64,000 nt of DNA from Planctomycetales bacterium (lineage in GTDB: Bacteria > Planctomycetota > SZUA-567): contig BNUQ01000004.1 of assembly GCA_025997475.1 (NCBI GenBank), positions 36,552 to 100,551 on the forward strand. Reading direction: 5' to 3'. This document shows positions 44,816-53,769 of the stretch, in pieces (position 1 is the first letter of the stretch; every line of letters starts with the position of its first letter). Under the pieces are notes generated by a model that was given only the letters and a program-made list of their open reading frames with translations, did not search any database and was not told the DNA's origin. Made by a program: the position numbers and the translations under genes.

Positions 44816-44855
44816 AAAAAAACGGGGGCGAACTAAGGTTCGCGCCCGCTTTTTG
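44816..44855. terminator. Bidirectional rho-independent terminator
   Basis: Stem CGGGGGCGAAC / GTTCGCGCCCG with a 4-nt loop, a run of seven A on the left and CTTTTT on the right. On the minus strand it ends sulP transcription, whose stop is 31 nt upstream. Confidence 0.8.
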
Positions 44856-44886
44856 GGGGACAAGGCGGCGTCCGTCGCGGTGGCGC

Positions 44887-46590
44887 TTACGCCGACAGTT
44901 CCCGCACGACTTCCGCCGCGCGGCGGAGTGCGAGGTCGATGTGCGGGCAGACGTTCGGCTCGCCCAACATTTTGATGAGTCCGGCTTTGCGCAAGGCGTA
45001 GCGCACTTTCGGTTTCACGCCGGACAACACGATGCGCAGACGGTCGCGCTCCGCCTTTTGGCAGAGTAATTCCAAATTATGCAGTCCGGTGCTGTCGATA
45101 AACGCCACTTTTCGCATCCGAATAACCCGCACCAAACACGGGCGCGCGCCGGTCGATTTCATAATGTCGTCAAACTTGTTGGCGATGCCGAAGAAATACG
45201 GTCCGTCGATTTCATACACCTCGACTTTGTCGGGAATGACCAATTTTCCCTCGGCGAACGCGCCGCTCGTCACGTCTTCGTTCGGGATAATTTCGTCGTG
45301 AAAGGAGCGGATTTCCGTCGTCTCGTTCGTCCGTTTCAGGAACAGCACAATCGCCAGCAACATCCCGACTTCTATCGCCACGGTCAAATCGAAAATCACC
45401 GTCAAGAAAAAAGTAACGAGCAACACCGCGAAATCGGATTTCGGATATTTCCGCATCGAAACAAACGTGTGCCAGCCGCTCATATTGTAGGCGACGACGA
45501 CCAGCACCGCCGCCAAACACGGCATCGGAATATAGCCGACCAAATAGCCGAGCGTCACCATCATCAACAGCAAAAAGACCGCGTGGACCAGACCCGCCAC
45601 CGGCGAGCGGCCGCCGTTGTTGATGTTCGTCATCGTCCGTGCGATGGCGCCCGTCGCCGGTATGCCGCCGAAAAACGGCGTAACCACGTTCGCGACGCCC
45701 TGCGCGACCAATTCGGCGTTGCTGTCGTGCTTGTCGCCGGTGGCGCCGTCCGCCACCATCGCCGACAGCAAACTCTCAATCGCGCCCAACATCGCAATCG
45801 TGAACGCCGGCGCAAACAACGATTGGAGATACGCAAAAAACGTCATTCCGGCGGGCAAAGAAAAATCCGGCAGGCGGAACGCCGGCAATCCTTGCGGCAG
45901 GGCGTAAAGGTCGCCGATGGTTTGGATGGCGTCCACGCCGCCGTATTCTTTCAGCAGTAAAACCGCCGGCGTCAACAACAAAATCGCGACGAGCGCCCCC
46001 GGGATTTTGCCGGAAATTTTCGGACTGACGGCGATGACCGACAGCCCCGCCACACTGACGCCGAGCGCCCACCAATTTACTTGCTTGATATGCTCGAAGT
46101 AGTAAAGCCATTTTTCGATAAAATGCCCCGGCACTTCGGTCAAACCCAAGCCGAATAAATCGTTGATTTGCGTGGAGAAAATCGTCAGCGCAATGCCGCC
46201 GGTGAAGCCGACAATCACCGGATACGGCACGAATTTGATGATGTTGCCCAACTTGAACGCGCCCATCAGCACCAACATCACGCCCGCCATCATCGTCGCG
46301 AGAATTAGCCCGCTCAACCCGTGTTGCTGAATGATGCCATAGACAATCACGATAAACGCGCCGGTCGGTCCGCCGATTTGCACGTTGGAGCCGCCTAACA
46401 ACGACACGATAAAACCCGCGATAATCGCGGTAACCAACCCCTCGGTCGGTCCCACGCCGGAGGCGATGCCGAAGGCAATCGCCAAGGGAATGGCGACAAT
46501 CCCGACAATAACGCCCGCCATCGCGTCGGTAAAAAACATTTTGCGGGTGTAATGATGGCGCAAGACGGAAAATAATTTCGGCTGAAACAT
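44887..46590 (-). CDS. SulP-family anion transporter with STAS domain
   Basis: A 567-aa inner-membrane transporter of the SLC26/SulP family (sulfate, bicarbonate or other anions). About 12-14 hydrophobic segments start with MAGVIVGIVAIPLAIAFGIA, the family's first helix, then SNVQIGGPTGAFIVIVYGII. The C-terminal STAS domain (residues about 450-560) has IRMRKVAFIDSTGLHNLELL. The ATG at 46590 (MFQPKLFSVLRHHYTRK) is preferred to the upstream frame, which is repeat sequence. A good terminator follows. Bicarbonate transporters (BicA) and SulP sulfate transporters cannot be told apart here by sequence alone; no carbonic anhydrase or sulfate gene is adjacent. Confidence 0.9.
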   Translation of the reverse strand: MFQPKLFSVLRHHYTRKMFFTDAMAGVIVGIVAIPLAIAFGIASGVGPTEGLVTAIIAGFIVSLLGGSNVQIGGPTGAFIVIVYGIIQQHGLSGLILATMMAGVMLVLMGAFKLGNIIKFVPYPVIVGFTGGIALTIFSTQINDLFGLGLTEVPGHFIEKWLYYFEHIKQVNWWALGVSVAGLSVIAVSPKISGKIPGALVAILLLTPAVLLLKEYGGVDAIQTIGDLYALPQGLPAFRLPDFSLPAGMTFFAYLQSLFAPAFTIAMLGAIESLLSAMVADGATGDKHDSNAELVAQGVANVVTPFFGGIPATGAIARTMTNINNGGRSPVAGLVHAVFLLLMMVTLGYLVGYIPMPCLAAVLVVVAYNMSGWHTFVSMRKYPKSDFAVLLVTFFLTVIFDLTVAIEVGMLLAIVLFLKRTNETTEIRSFHDEIIPNEDVTSGAFAEGKLVIPDKVEVYEIDGPYFFGIANKFDDIMKSTGARPCLVRVIRMRKVAFIDSTGLHNLELLCQKAERDRLRIVLSGVKPKVRYALRKAGLIKMLGEPNVCPHIDLALRRAAEVVRELSA

Positions 46591-46604
46591 AGCGTTCTTC
46601 GCTG

Positions 46605-46945
46605 ACTGAATAGACCTGTTCGACAACTTGTTTTTCACGGCGGCACGACGGCGGCGTTTTGAGGAAACCGCAAAGTTGAACGCTCTCTTCAATTGCCACG
46701 CGCTTTAGCGCGTGGATAGCGCGCGCGCTCTCTAAAATGGGCTTTAGCCCAAACAATCATTCGGCTAAAGCCGGTGGAATGAGACCACATTCTTTATTTT
46801 GGGCTAAAGCCCATTTATTTTTTTCTGCCCGCACACCACGCCTTAAAAGGCGTGGCAATTGAATAAAGCGTTTCTATATTGAATTTTCCGTGTTCTCCGC
46901 GCCTCCGTGCGATATTTATTTTTTAGACAGGTTTGACGACAATCT
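46605..46945. repeat. Composite repeat: fold-back-like ends around family C copy C2
   Basis: Starts GAATAGACCTGTTCGACAAC, like the fold-back left end, and ends TTAGACAGGTTTGACGAC. Between are CACGGCGGCAC and GCCTCCGTGCG half motifs and family C (46683-46869). It fills most of the gap upstream of sulP. Confidence 0.6.
46683..46869. repeat. Family C composite palindrome, copy C2
   Basis: Ends CTTCAATTGCCACGCGC and GCGTGGCAATTGAATAAAGC; inner GGGCTTTAGCCC, GGCTAAAGCC, GGGCTAAAGCCC hairpins. Confidence 0.85.
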
Positions 46946-47007
46946 CCAAATGAAAAATGGCGGCGTTTGATTATCAAAATCGCCCCGGCGAATCCGACAA
47001 TCAAACT

Positions 47008-47042
47008 CCACCATTGTTAATTGTTAATTGCTAATTGTTAAT
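47008..47042. repeat. AATTGTT heptamer array at TPR gene 3' end
   Basis: TTGTTAATTGTTAATTGCTAATTGTT, period 7; it overlaps the TPR gene's last codons and stop on the minus strand. Confidence 0.65.
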
Positions 47043-48419
47043 CGCTCGTTGCGCTTCGGCGACTTTGTCTTTGACGTCGCGGAATTTAATGTCCGTTTCA
47101 TACAACTGCGTGAACAGCGCCAGCGCCTTGGACGCCGAGTCCGCGTCGCCTTTTTGCAAACACGCGCACGCCTCGTAATACATCGGGTCTTTGTATTTGT
47201 CGAAAATCTCGACCCCTTCCCGCGCCCGCTGAAACTGCCCAATCGCCATATCGACGTTGCCGTTCGCCAACATACACCGCCCCAAATACGTCAGCGATTT
47301 AATCCGCCAGCGCGGGTCTTTCGACGACACTTGCAACTCGCCAATCGCGTCGTCGTAACGTTTGAATTGCATATACAACGCGCCGAGTTTGAAGTGATAG
47401 TCCCCCTTCAGCGGCTGGTCTTTCACTCGCCGCTCGTATTCGCCCAACTGGAACGTCAATTCTTGTTTCCGTAATTCTTTAAGTTGCGCTTTCGCCGCTT
47501 CGTCGCCGTCTTTGACTTGGTCGTTGACCGCTTCGACCGCCCGCGCCAGCCGTTTCATTTCCAAATCGCCGAAGTGGTCGCGAATCGCCGAATTTTCCGG
47601 CGCGAGTTCCTGCGCCTTTTCGTAATACTTTTTGGCTTCGGTGTAGCCCTGGTCAAAGTCGGTCATTTCCGCCGCGATTTCGCCGATGGTAATCCAGATT
47701 GCCATATCTTTCGGACGCGCTTTGAGGTCGTTCGCCAACCGGTAATTGATGGCTTTGCGCCGCTGGTCGTCGGTGCGCAGTTTGCCGGCGTCAAGTTCCA
47801 ACCGCTCGGCGTCGCCGGCGTCTTTCATAATCGAGCGCGAGCCCTCTTTGACCGCCTGTCCGAAAATGCGGCTGGAAACCTCGGCGGAGTATTCGCGCAT
47901 TTTGAGGTCCACGTCGGAGAGCGGGTCAACGGCTTTGACCTGTTCGAGCATTTTGATGGCTTGGTCCGACTGCCCGTCGTCGCGATAAAGTTCGGCGAGT
48001 TTCAATAAATTGACGGTATTGCGCTGGTCAACGCTGTCGGCAATCGACCGACGTTGCCAAATCGCGACATCGCCGTAACCGGCTTTTAACGCCGTGTCCG
48101 CCAAGAACAACAATAATTTCACATTGTTGGGGTCGTAGGAAACCGCCTCTTCCAACACGAACAGCGCCTTGTCGTATTTTTTCAACGCCGCGTAAACGGT
48201 CGCTTTCGCGGTCGCCCACAACCTTCGGAGCGGCTTGTTGCCGTTGACTTTGGCGTTGCGCGTTTGAATCGCCCGCAACGCGAGGCGAACGTCTTCGTTG
48301 TTGATTTGTAATTTCAACGCCTGCAAATAATTGAAAATCGCCAAATTGTAATTTTGCCGCTGGACGGCGTCCGTGGCTTTTTTCATCAGCGCGTTGAGTT
48401 GGAATTTCTGTTTAGCCAA
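47031..48419 (-). CDS. TPR-repeat protein, cytoplasmic
   Basis: A 462-aa protein of tetratricopeptide-like repeats without signal or membrane segment, e.g. AVQRQNYNLAIFNYLQALK, KYDKALFVLEEAVSYDPNN, AKKYYEKAQELAPENSAIRD and KRYDDAIGELQVSSKDP. It starts with TTG at 48419; GGAG 7 nt upstream and the lack of an ATG nearby support it. The last residues (AQRAINN) lie in an AATTGTT array. TPR proteins serve as docking scaffolds; nothing in the sequence tells the partner. Confidence 0.8.
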   Translation of the reverse strand: MAKQKFQLNALMKKATDAVQRQNYNLAIFNYLQALKLQINNEDVRLALRAIQTRNAKVNGNKPLRRLWATAKATVYAALKKYDKALFVLEEAVSYDPNNVKLLLFLADTALKAGYGDVAIWQRRSIADSVDQRNTVNLLKLAELYRDDGQSDQAIKMLEQVKAVDPLSDVDLKMREYSAEVSSRIFGQAVKEGSRSIMKDAGDAERLELDAGKLRTDDQRRKAINYRLANDLKARPKDMAIWITIGEIAAEMTDFDQGYTEAKKYYEKAQELAPENSAIRDHFGDLEMKRLARAVEAVNDQVKDGDEAAKAQLKELRKQELTFQLGEYERRVKDQPLKGDYHFKLGALYMQFKRYDDAIGELQVSSKDPRWRIKSLTYLGRCMLANGNVDMAIGQFQRAREGVEIFDKYKDPMYYEACACLQKGDADSASKALALFTQLYETDIKFRDVKDKVAEAQRAINN

Positions 48420-48531
48420 GCGAGTTCTCCGCTGAAAACAATTAAAAATTAAAAATGAAGAATGAAGAATTACGGGCGGTGGGGCGACGGTCGGAATAAT
48501 TCGGGCGCGTTCAACGCGCCCCCGACAATTG

Positions 48532-48879
48532 TTAATTGCTCTTTATGCGGTTTTGGTCATCCACCAAGACCTTGCGCAGTTGATAATTTTGTAATTCCTC
48601 TTCGCCATACCAGCCGAACGTCATAATGATTATTTTATCGCCGACCGCGCCGAGCCGCGCCGCCGCGCCGTTTAGGCAAATCTCGCCGACTTTGCCTTCA
48701 ATCGTGTAGGTCTCAAAGCGCGCGCCGGTGTTGACGTTGGCGATTAACACTTTTTCGCCGACGCGCATCGCGGACGCCGCGAGCAACAACGGACACACCG
48801 CGACCGACCCCTCGTAATGCAAGTCGGCGCGGGTAATCGTCGCGCGATGAATTTTTGATTTCAGCATTTCGCGGAACAT
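48532..48879 (-). CDS. panD: Aspartate 1-decarboxylase proenzyme
   Basis: Makes beta-alanine from L-aspartate for pantothenate and CoA synthesis. The 115-aa proenzyme cuts itself between Gly24 and Ser25 (LHYEGSVAV), leaving a pyruvoyl group on the new N-terminal Ser25. The family residues Lys9 (LKSKIHRATIT) and Tyr58 (FETYTIEG) are present, and ICLNGAAARLGAVGDKIIIM follows the fold's conserved core. No Shine-Dalgarno site is evident. panB and panC are not in the window. A heptamer-armed repeat lies between it and the oxidoreductase gene upstream. Confidence 0.95.
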   Translation of the reverse strand: MFREMLKSKIHRATITRADLHYEGSVAVCPLLLAASAMRVGEKVLIANVNTGARFETYTIEGKVGEICLNGAAARLGAVGDKIIIMTFGWYGEEELQNYQLRKVLVDDQNRIKSN

Positions 48880-48892
48880 TGTTGAAATCAGA

Positions 48893-48992
48893 GTTCAGCG
48901 TTGAAAGTTGACAGTTGAAAATTGAAAGTTGAGAAAACGCAAGCGCGTCCTTAACTTTCAACTTTCAACTTTCAACTCTAAACTTTCAACTC
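48893..48992. repeat. Heptamer-armed inverted repeat, short-core variant
   Basis: AAAGTTG-type arm, core AAAACGCAAGCGCGTCC, then TCAACTT units; it spans the gap between the oxidoreductase stop and the panD start and provides the oxidoreductase's stop codon. Confidence 0.78.
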
Positions 48993-50039
48993 CGCTCCTT
49001 GGTGGTTGAGCAACATATGTTTGTTGATGGCCTCGTCGGTGGAAAGGCGCGAGATGCGCGTCGCGATTAAGCCGTCCATACCGGTCGCTAAAATGTCGCT
49101 CTTGCCGGTGTCGAGCGCGCGCGCGAACTCGTCATACATCGCGTGAAAACCGCGGTCTTCGTCCGACGGCAGACGCAAGTCCTCTTTTTTGCCGTGAATC
49201 ACAATCGTCTTTTGATTGCGGTCGTAGCGGATGACGCCTTCGGTGCCGATGAGTTCGTAAATAAATTCGCTAATCGTTTCTTTCGTGGTGTGTCCGTAGG
49301 CGAAACTCACTTCAATCATCGTGTGCGCGCCGTTTTCGTGGTCGAGGTGTAGCCACGTGTGGTCGGGCGACTCGTAATCATTTTCGACCCACGCGCCGAA
49401 ACCGTCGTAGCGGACGACTTCCGAATTGAGCCACCAGCGCGCCAAATCGATTTGATGCGTGCCGGTGTCAATCAGCGGTCCGCCCTCGAACATCCGTCCT
49501 TCGCGGCGGCGATTGATGCCGTATTTGCCGGTGTCGTCGTCGATTTTGTATTGCCCGTGGCACGACCAGTTGAAAATCAAGCGCAACGAGCGAATGTCGC
49601 CGATGGCGCGGCGGCGAATCAGTTCATAAATTTTTTGCGCCACCGGCGCGAAGCGCACGACTAACCCCATCCACAGCGGCACGCGGGCTTTGGCGGCGGT
49701 ATCGACCATTATCCGCCCGTCTTCTTCGTTGAGCGCCAGCGGTTTTTCGCAGAGCATCGGCTTGCCGTATTTGACGGCGAGCAGGCAATTTTCTTTATGC
49801 GCGGGCGCGGCGGACGCGATACTGACGGCGTCCATCGGACACTCGCGGAAGAACTTTTTCACGTCGGTGTAACAAAGGTCGGGCGAGATATGGTGCTTCT
49901 CTTGGATTTTGCGGAGTTGGTCGGGATTCGGGTCGAAAATGCCGGCGAAGTCGCACAATTCGGAGGCGAAAATGGCGGGAACGTGCGAATACGTGGCGAC
50001 GATGCCACTACCCAGCAAACCGATTTTTTTCGTGGTCAT
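48978..50039 (-). CDS. Gfo/Idh/MocA-family oxidoreductase
   Basis: A 353-aa NAD(P)-dependent dehydrogenase-like protein. The Rossmann N-terminus has the nucleotide loop KIGLLGSGIVATYSHVPA; the family motif is MLCEKPLALNEEDG (Lys about 96), and the C-terminal domain has DTGTHQIDLARWWL, with the usual catalytic Asp/His pair. Substrates in this family are mostly sugars and inositols; the one here cannot be predicted. The end (NHQGAELKV) reads into a heptamer repeat. GGAAAG is a weak ribosome site before the ATG at 50039. It is not in a sugar operon. Confidence 0.9.
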   Translation of the reverse strand: MTTKKIGLLGSGIVATYSHVPAIFASELCDFAGIFDPNPDQLRKIQEKHHISPDLCYTDVKKFFRECPMDAVSIASAAPAHKENCLLAVKYGKPMLCEKPLALNEEDGRIMVDTAAKARVPLWMGLVVRFAPVAQKIYELIRRRAIGDIRSLRLIFNWSCHGQYKIDDDTGKYGINRRREGRMFEGGPLIDTGTHQIDLARWWLNSEVVRYDGFGAWVENDYESPDHTWLHLDHENGAHTMIEVSFAYGHTTKETISEFIYELIGTEGVIRYDRNQKTIVIHGKKEDLRLPSDEDRGFHAMYDEFARALDTGKSDILATGMDGLIATRISRLSTDEAINKHMLLNHQGAELKV

Positions 50040-50146
50040 TGTTCTGGCTTTCCGAAGAAACCGCGCGCGAAATTATCCGGTAAATTTGCAACGAGGCATT
50101 GTAGCGGCACCGCGAGATTTTGCAAGTTCGGCGGGCTGTGGGCAGT

Positions 50147-50237
50147 GAGAGCGCAATTAAGAATTGTGGAGTTCGATGCTCAAATTCGCTCCGCGCCATT
50201 TTCGAGAGCCAATCCGCCATTCTTAATTCTTAATTGC
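50147..50237. repeat. AATTAAG-armed inverted element
   Basis: AATTAAGAATTGTGGAG arm, core with CAAATTCGCTCCGCGCC, and TTCTTAATTCTTAATTG arm, in the gap between gltD's stop and the oxidoreductase start. Confidence 0.7.
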
Positions 50238-50256
50238 TCCTTCACTGTCCAGCACT

Positions 50257-51585
50257 CTACTTCCCCAAGAATTTATCGACGCGCTGGGCGACTTTTTTGC
50301 CGTCGGCGATGGCGCGGACGACGAGCGACGGTCCGTTCGCCGCGTCGCCGGCGGCGAAAATGTTTTCCCGCTCGAACTTCTGTTCCGGTTTCAGAAAGCC
50401 CATCGCCAGCAACACCAAATCCGCCGGAATGACGGTCGTCGAGTTTGGCACCGGCGCAAATTTCAGCGGGCGTCCCGCCGACAATTCCCATTCCACCGCC
50501 GCCACTTCCACGCCGGTAACGTTGCCGTTCTCGCCGAGAAATTTTTGACTTTGCAGATTCCAGCGGCGAACGCCCTCGCCGTGTCCGTCGTCGCCGACTT
50601 CGTAATGGCTGGACGAGGTGCGGAGTTTGTAGGGCCACTGCGGCCACGGCGTCGAAGGCGACCGCTCGACCGGCGGCTTGGGCATAATCTCAATTTGCGT
50701 AATCGCCGCCGCCCGTTGCCGCGCCGAAATCCCGACGCAGTCGCTACCCGTGTCGCCGCCGCCGATAATCAACACCCGTTTATTTTCCGGCGACACGCCG
50801 CCGTTGAGAAAATCCAGCGCAAAATGAATGCCGGATAAATCGCGCCCCGGCAACGGCAAATCGCGCGGCGACGGCGTGCCGCCGGCGACCACGACCGCGT
50901 CGTAACGTTTGGCTAAATAATTCAGCGAGAGGTCGTCGCCGACCGCCGCGCCATACTCGAAATCAATCCCGCTCGCTTCCATCAGCGCCACGCGGCGGTC
51001 AATCAATTCTTTCGCCAACTTGAATTTCGGAATCCCGTAACGCAACAAACCGCCGGCTTGCGGGCGCTTTTCAAAAACCGTAACCGTATGTCCGAGCCGG
51101 TTCAAGCCAATCGCCGCCGCCAAACCCGCCGGTCCGGCGCCGACCACCGCCACCGTTTTGCCGGTGCGCTTTTCCGGCGCGTCCGGCTTGACCCAGTGAT
51201 GCTCAAAAGCGTAGTCCGACACGGCTTTTTCGATTTGCCGAATCATCACCGGTTCAAGGTTGAGCGACACGGTGCAACTGCCCTCGCACAACGCCGGACA
51301 CACGCGCGAGCAAAATTCCGGCATCGGGCTTTTTTCCGAGAGCAATTTCCACGCGGCGGCGTAATCGCCGTCGCGAAACGCGGCGTTGGTTTCCGGCACG
51401 TTGTTTTCGAGCGGACACCCCGCGCCATGACAAAACGGAACGCCGCACTCCATACAGCGCGACGCCTGTTGCGCCAACAACGGCAACATAAATTTCCGCT
51501 CGACTTCCTGATGGTCGCGCAAGCGCTCTTCCACCGGACGATAAACCTCGGGCAAACGCGCGATGGTCGCAAAAAATTTAGGCAT
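50257..51585 (-). CDS. gltD: Glutamate synthase small subunit (GltD-like)
   Basis: An FAD- and iron-sulphur-containing NAD(P)H dehydrogenase module that feeds electrons to the large subunit of glutamate synthase. 442 aa. The N-terminal domain has eight cysteines for two [4Fe-4S] clusters: Cys44, 47, 52, 57 (CMECGVPFCHGAGCP) and Cys92, 96, 100, 104 (CSRVCPALCEGSC). FAD loop VAVVGAGPAGLAAAIGLNRL (about 139-158), NAD(P) loop IIGGGDTGSDCVG. AAGGAG is 7 nt before ATG 51585; the frame further upstream is repeat. gltB is absent from the window, so it may serve another partner or be a stand-alone oxidoreductase of the same family. Confidence 0.9.
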   Translation of the reverse strand: MPKFFATIARLPEVYRPVEERLRDHQEVERKFMLPLLAQQASRCMECGVPFCHGAGCPLENNVPETNAAFRDGDYAAAWKLLSEKSPMPEFCSRVCPALCEGSCTVSLNLEPVMIRQIEKAVSDYAFEHHWVKPDAPEKRTGKTVAVVGAGPAGLAAAIGLNRLGHTVTVFEKRPQAGGLLRYGIPKFKLAKELIDRRVALMEASGIDFEYGAAVGDDLSLNYLAKRYDAVVVAGGTPSPRDLPLPGRDLSGIHFALDFLNGGVSPENKRVLIIGGGDTGSDCVGISARQRAAAITQIEIMPKPPVERSPSTPWPQWPYKLRTSSSHYEVGDDGHGEGVRRWNLQSQKFLGENGNVTGVEVAAVEWELSAGRPLKFAPVPNSTTVIPADLVLLAMGFLKPEQKFERENIFAAGDAANGPSLVVRAIADGKKVAQRVDKFLGK

Positions 51586-51639
51586 TCGGGGACTCCTTGG
51601 TTCGCGTGTTAATAGTTGAAAATTGAAATAGCGCGAAGC

Positions 51640-52100
51640 GCGTCCGACAGCCGCGCTGAAAGCGCGACATATATTAGCCCAGGGTAAGCGGTGACGTTCT
51701 ATCAGCCGCGCCACCCCGGGTAAAAGGTCGCGAAGCGACCATCCGACAGTCCCGCCGTTAGGCGGCATCTCGCCGCCACCGGCGGCGATTTAGCGCGGCA
51801 AATAGCGCCGCGTCACTGTCGGAGTGATTAGACCTGTTCGACAACCAATTCGCGGCATCTTTTCGGCGAATTTTCCGTTCCGCCGCGTCAAAATTCCTCG
51901 CAATACTCTCGGTATTGCTTCGTCATTTTTCCTTGCGGAACGAAAAATTATGCCCGAAAATCTGCTCGCTCGTAGGTTTAGAACAGGTCTATTATCAAAA
52001 TAACCGCGACCCAGGGTGGCGGCGCCAAGAACGCGCGCCTTACCCTGGGCTAACATATTTCGCGTTTTCAGCGCGATTAGCGGAATAATTTATCGAAAAA
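51640..52100. repeat. Family F palindrome, copy F3, interrupted by fold-back element
   Basis: 51640-51831 has the left part (CCGACAGCCGCGCTGAAAGC, CCCAGGGT stem) and 51989-52100 the right part (ATTATCAAAATAACCGCG, CTTACCCTGGG). The break carries the MITE-like element copy 3. One left stem has a C for T (CCCCGGGT), so pairing is not perfect. Confidence 0.78.
51829..51991. mobile_element. MITE-like fold-back element, copy 3 (inverted)
   Basis: 163 bp, reverse orientation to copy 2, ends AGACCTGTTC and GAACAGGTCT. Flanked by ATT on both sides. Deleting the element and one ATT gives GTGATTATCAAAAT, which fits the GATTATCAAAAT end of family F copy F1. Confidence 0.88.
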
Positions 52101-52113
52101 ATAAATCCGCGCT

Positions 52114-53010
52114 TTACTGCTGTTTCCCCTGCAAGCGCGAGAGCAAAATTTTCAGGTCGTTGGTCAGTTGCGCGTTGGGAATGACGCCGCCTTTTTCGAG
52201 AACTTTCGTGCCGCGATATTTGACCAACAATTGCCCGACGTAAAAAGTGTCGGTTACGCGAAACGGCGGGAGCGGCGGGCTCGACAAATTCGTCCGCACT
52301 TCGGTAAATTCTTTTTCCGACACCGAATTTTTGTAAGTCGTTTCCCCGCTGAACACGTCGGTTTTTTTCACCTTCGCCGTAACGCGCAAAAACCACGGAA
52401 TAATTTCGCCGTCGCGAATCCATAATTCGCTCGTTTCGTCTTTGTTGTCGCGGCTTTTGTCGGGGCGGGTCTGAAAGCGGAAGTGATAACTCTCGCCCGC
52501 GCCGCCCGCGCCACCAGCACTGAAAGTGTCGCGCGTCCCGCTGACTTCGTAGTATTCGCGCAGTTCGCGGCTGTTGTTCACCGTCGCGCCAATCAGGAGC
52601 GAGGCGATATTCAGGTCGCGGTCGCCGGCGTTTTTCAAGTCCAGCCGTTCGGCTTCATAGCCGCCGTCGCCGGGTTTCATATCCCACAAATAACTGCCGT
52701 CGATTAACACATACGCCAACGGATTGCCGTTTTTGCCGATTTCGCCGTGGTCAACAAACAGCAACATATCCGGCATTTGAGCGAACGCCTCGCCCCACGT
52801 CGTCGTCGAACTGCCGCTGAAAATGCCGCCGATTTTGCGGCTGGTAACTTTCACCGCGAGGCGGGTCAATTGCTTTTGTTGGGCAAAAATCCGGTCAAGA
52901 ATTTGGTCGGTTTGCGCGGCGGACAGCGGTTGCGAATTGACCGGTTGCGGCTCGGCGGCAAGAACGCCGACGCAGAAACAGGGCAGAAGCCAGACAAAAA
53001 GACGGCGCAT
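52114..53010 (-). CDS. LolA-like periplasmic protein
   Basis: A 298-aa exported protein with a signal peptide (MRRLFVWLLPCFCVGVLA, cleaved after about residue 19). The mature part fits the LolA/LolB or DUF4292-like fold of outer-membrane lipoprotein carriers: TLDQILDRIFAQQKQL-like helix at the start, then antiparallel strands (MLLFVDHGEIGKNGNPLAYV, YLWDMKPGDGGYEAERLDLK, GEIIPWFLRVTAKVKK). AAGGAG is 7 nt before ATG 53010. Sequence likeness is weak, so substrate lipid or lipoprotein remains open. Confidence 0.6.
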   Translation of the reverse strand: MRRLFVWLLPCFCVGVLAAEPQPVNSQPLSAAQTDQILDRIFAQQKQLTRLAVKVTSRKIGGIFSGSSTTTWGEAFAQMPDMLLFVDHGEIGKNGNPLAYVLIDGSYLWDMKPGDGGYEAERLDLKNAGDRDLNIASLLIGATVNNSRELREYYEVSGTRDTFSAGGAGGAGESYHFRFQTRPDKSRDNKDETSELWIRDGEIIPWFLRVTAKVKKTDVFSGETTYKNSVSEKEFTEVRTNLSSPPLPPFRVTDTFYVGQLLVKYRGTKVLEKGGVIPNAQLTNDLKILLSRLQGKQQ

Positions 53011-53025
53011 AGAAACTCCTTTTTT

Positions 53026-53131
53026 TAGAGTTGAAAGTTCAGAGTTGAGAGTTTAGCAAAGGTTGCGCTTCGCGCGTTTCTAACATAAAAACCCCACTCT
53101 CTCAACTCTCAACTTTTAACTCTCAACTCTT
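53026..53131. repeat. Heptamer-armed inverted repeat H5
   Basis: AGAGTTG arm, core GGTTGCGCTTCGCGCG, right arm TCAACTCTC; fills the gap between the AmaP-like stop (53130) and the LolA-like start. Confidence 0.85.
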
Positions 53132-53747
53132 AATTAACGCCCTCGTGATGTTCCGACGCCGGATACAGCGGACCGGAAAAATCGCCGTCGTAGGCGGGCG
53201 CTTCTCTTTTCGCCGCCGTTTCCGGCAATTTTTCTTCGGCGCGCAAATCAAACACTTTCGTTTTGATTTCGATGCCCGACGCGCCCGGCAACAGCCGATT
53301 GAAAGCGTCGCGCAGACATTTTTTGACTTCGTCGATGCGACCGGTGATGTCGGTTTCGCACGCCAAGCCGAACGACAAATTGCAGATTATCGGCTTCTCG
53401 CGCCCGCGAATTTCCAGCGCGATTTTCGTCTGCCGCACGCCGGGGAATTTCGACGCCAATTCCAGCAAGCGTTTTTCCACCGCCGCGGACGAAATGACGG
53501 TCGGCTCGTCGTTGGAGATAATTTCAATGTCGGGACGGCGCGAAAATTTATGACCGAGCCACAGGACAATCGCGATTAAGTTTAGCGCGATAACAATCGC
53601 CGCCGCCGGCAACAAATAATAATGCACCGGACCGCGCGCCTGCTCCCACACTTGGGCAAAACATTTCGGCTCCAACAATTGCCAAACCGGCAACGCCGCC
53701 AACCCCATCACCACGACAAAATTAACGAAGCGCATCAGCGTAATCAT
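53130..53747 (-). CDS. AmaP/Asp23-like membrane protein
   Basis: A 205-aa protein with two N-terminal membrane segments (about 4-22 and 45-66, YYLLPAAAIVIALNLIAIVL), followed by a cytoplasmic domain with alkaline-shock-protein character: IEIISNDEPTVISSAAVEKR and LASKFPGVRQTKIALEIRG. The layout matches AmaP, a membrane anchor of Asp23-family proteins that act at the cell envelope in Gram-positives. GAGGAG stands 7 nt before ATG 53747. No separate Asp23 gene is adjacent, which is a difference from the Gram-positive operon. Function here is unknown. Confidence 0.7.
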   Translation of the reverse strand: MITLMRFVNFVVVMGLAALPVWQLLEPKCFAQVWEQARGPVHYYLLPAAAIVIALNLIAIVLWLGHKFSRRPDIEIISNDEPTVISSAAVEKRLLELASKFPGVRQTKIALEIRGREKPIICNLSFGLACETDITGRIDEVKKCLRDAFNRLLPGASGIEIKTKVFDLRAEEKLPETAAKREAPAYDGDFSGPLYPASEHHEGVN

Positions 53748-53769
53748 AAGTTTCTCCTCAGAATGATGG

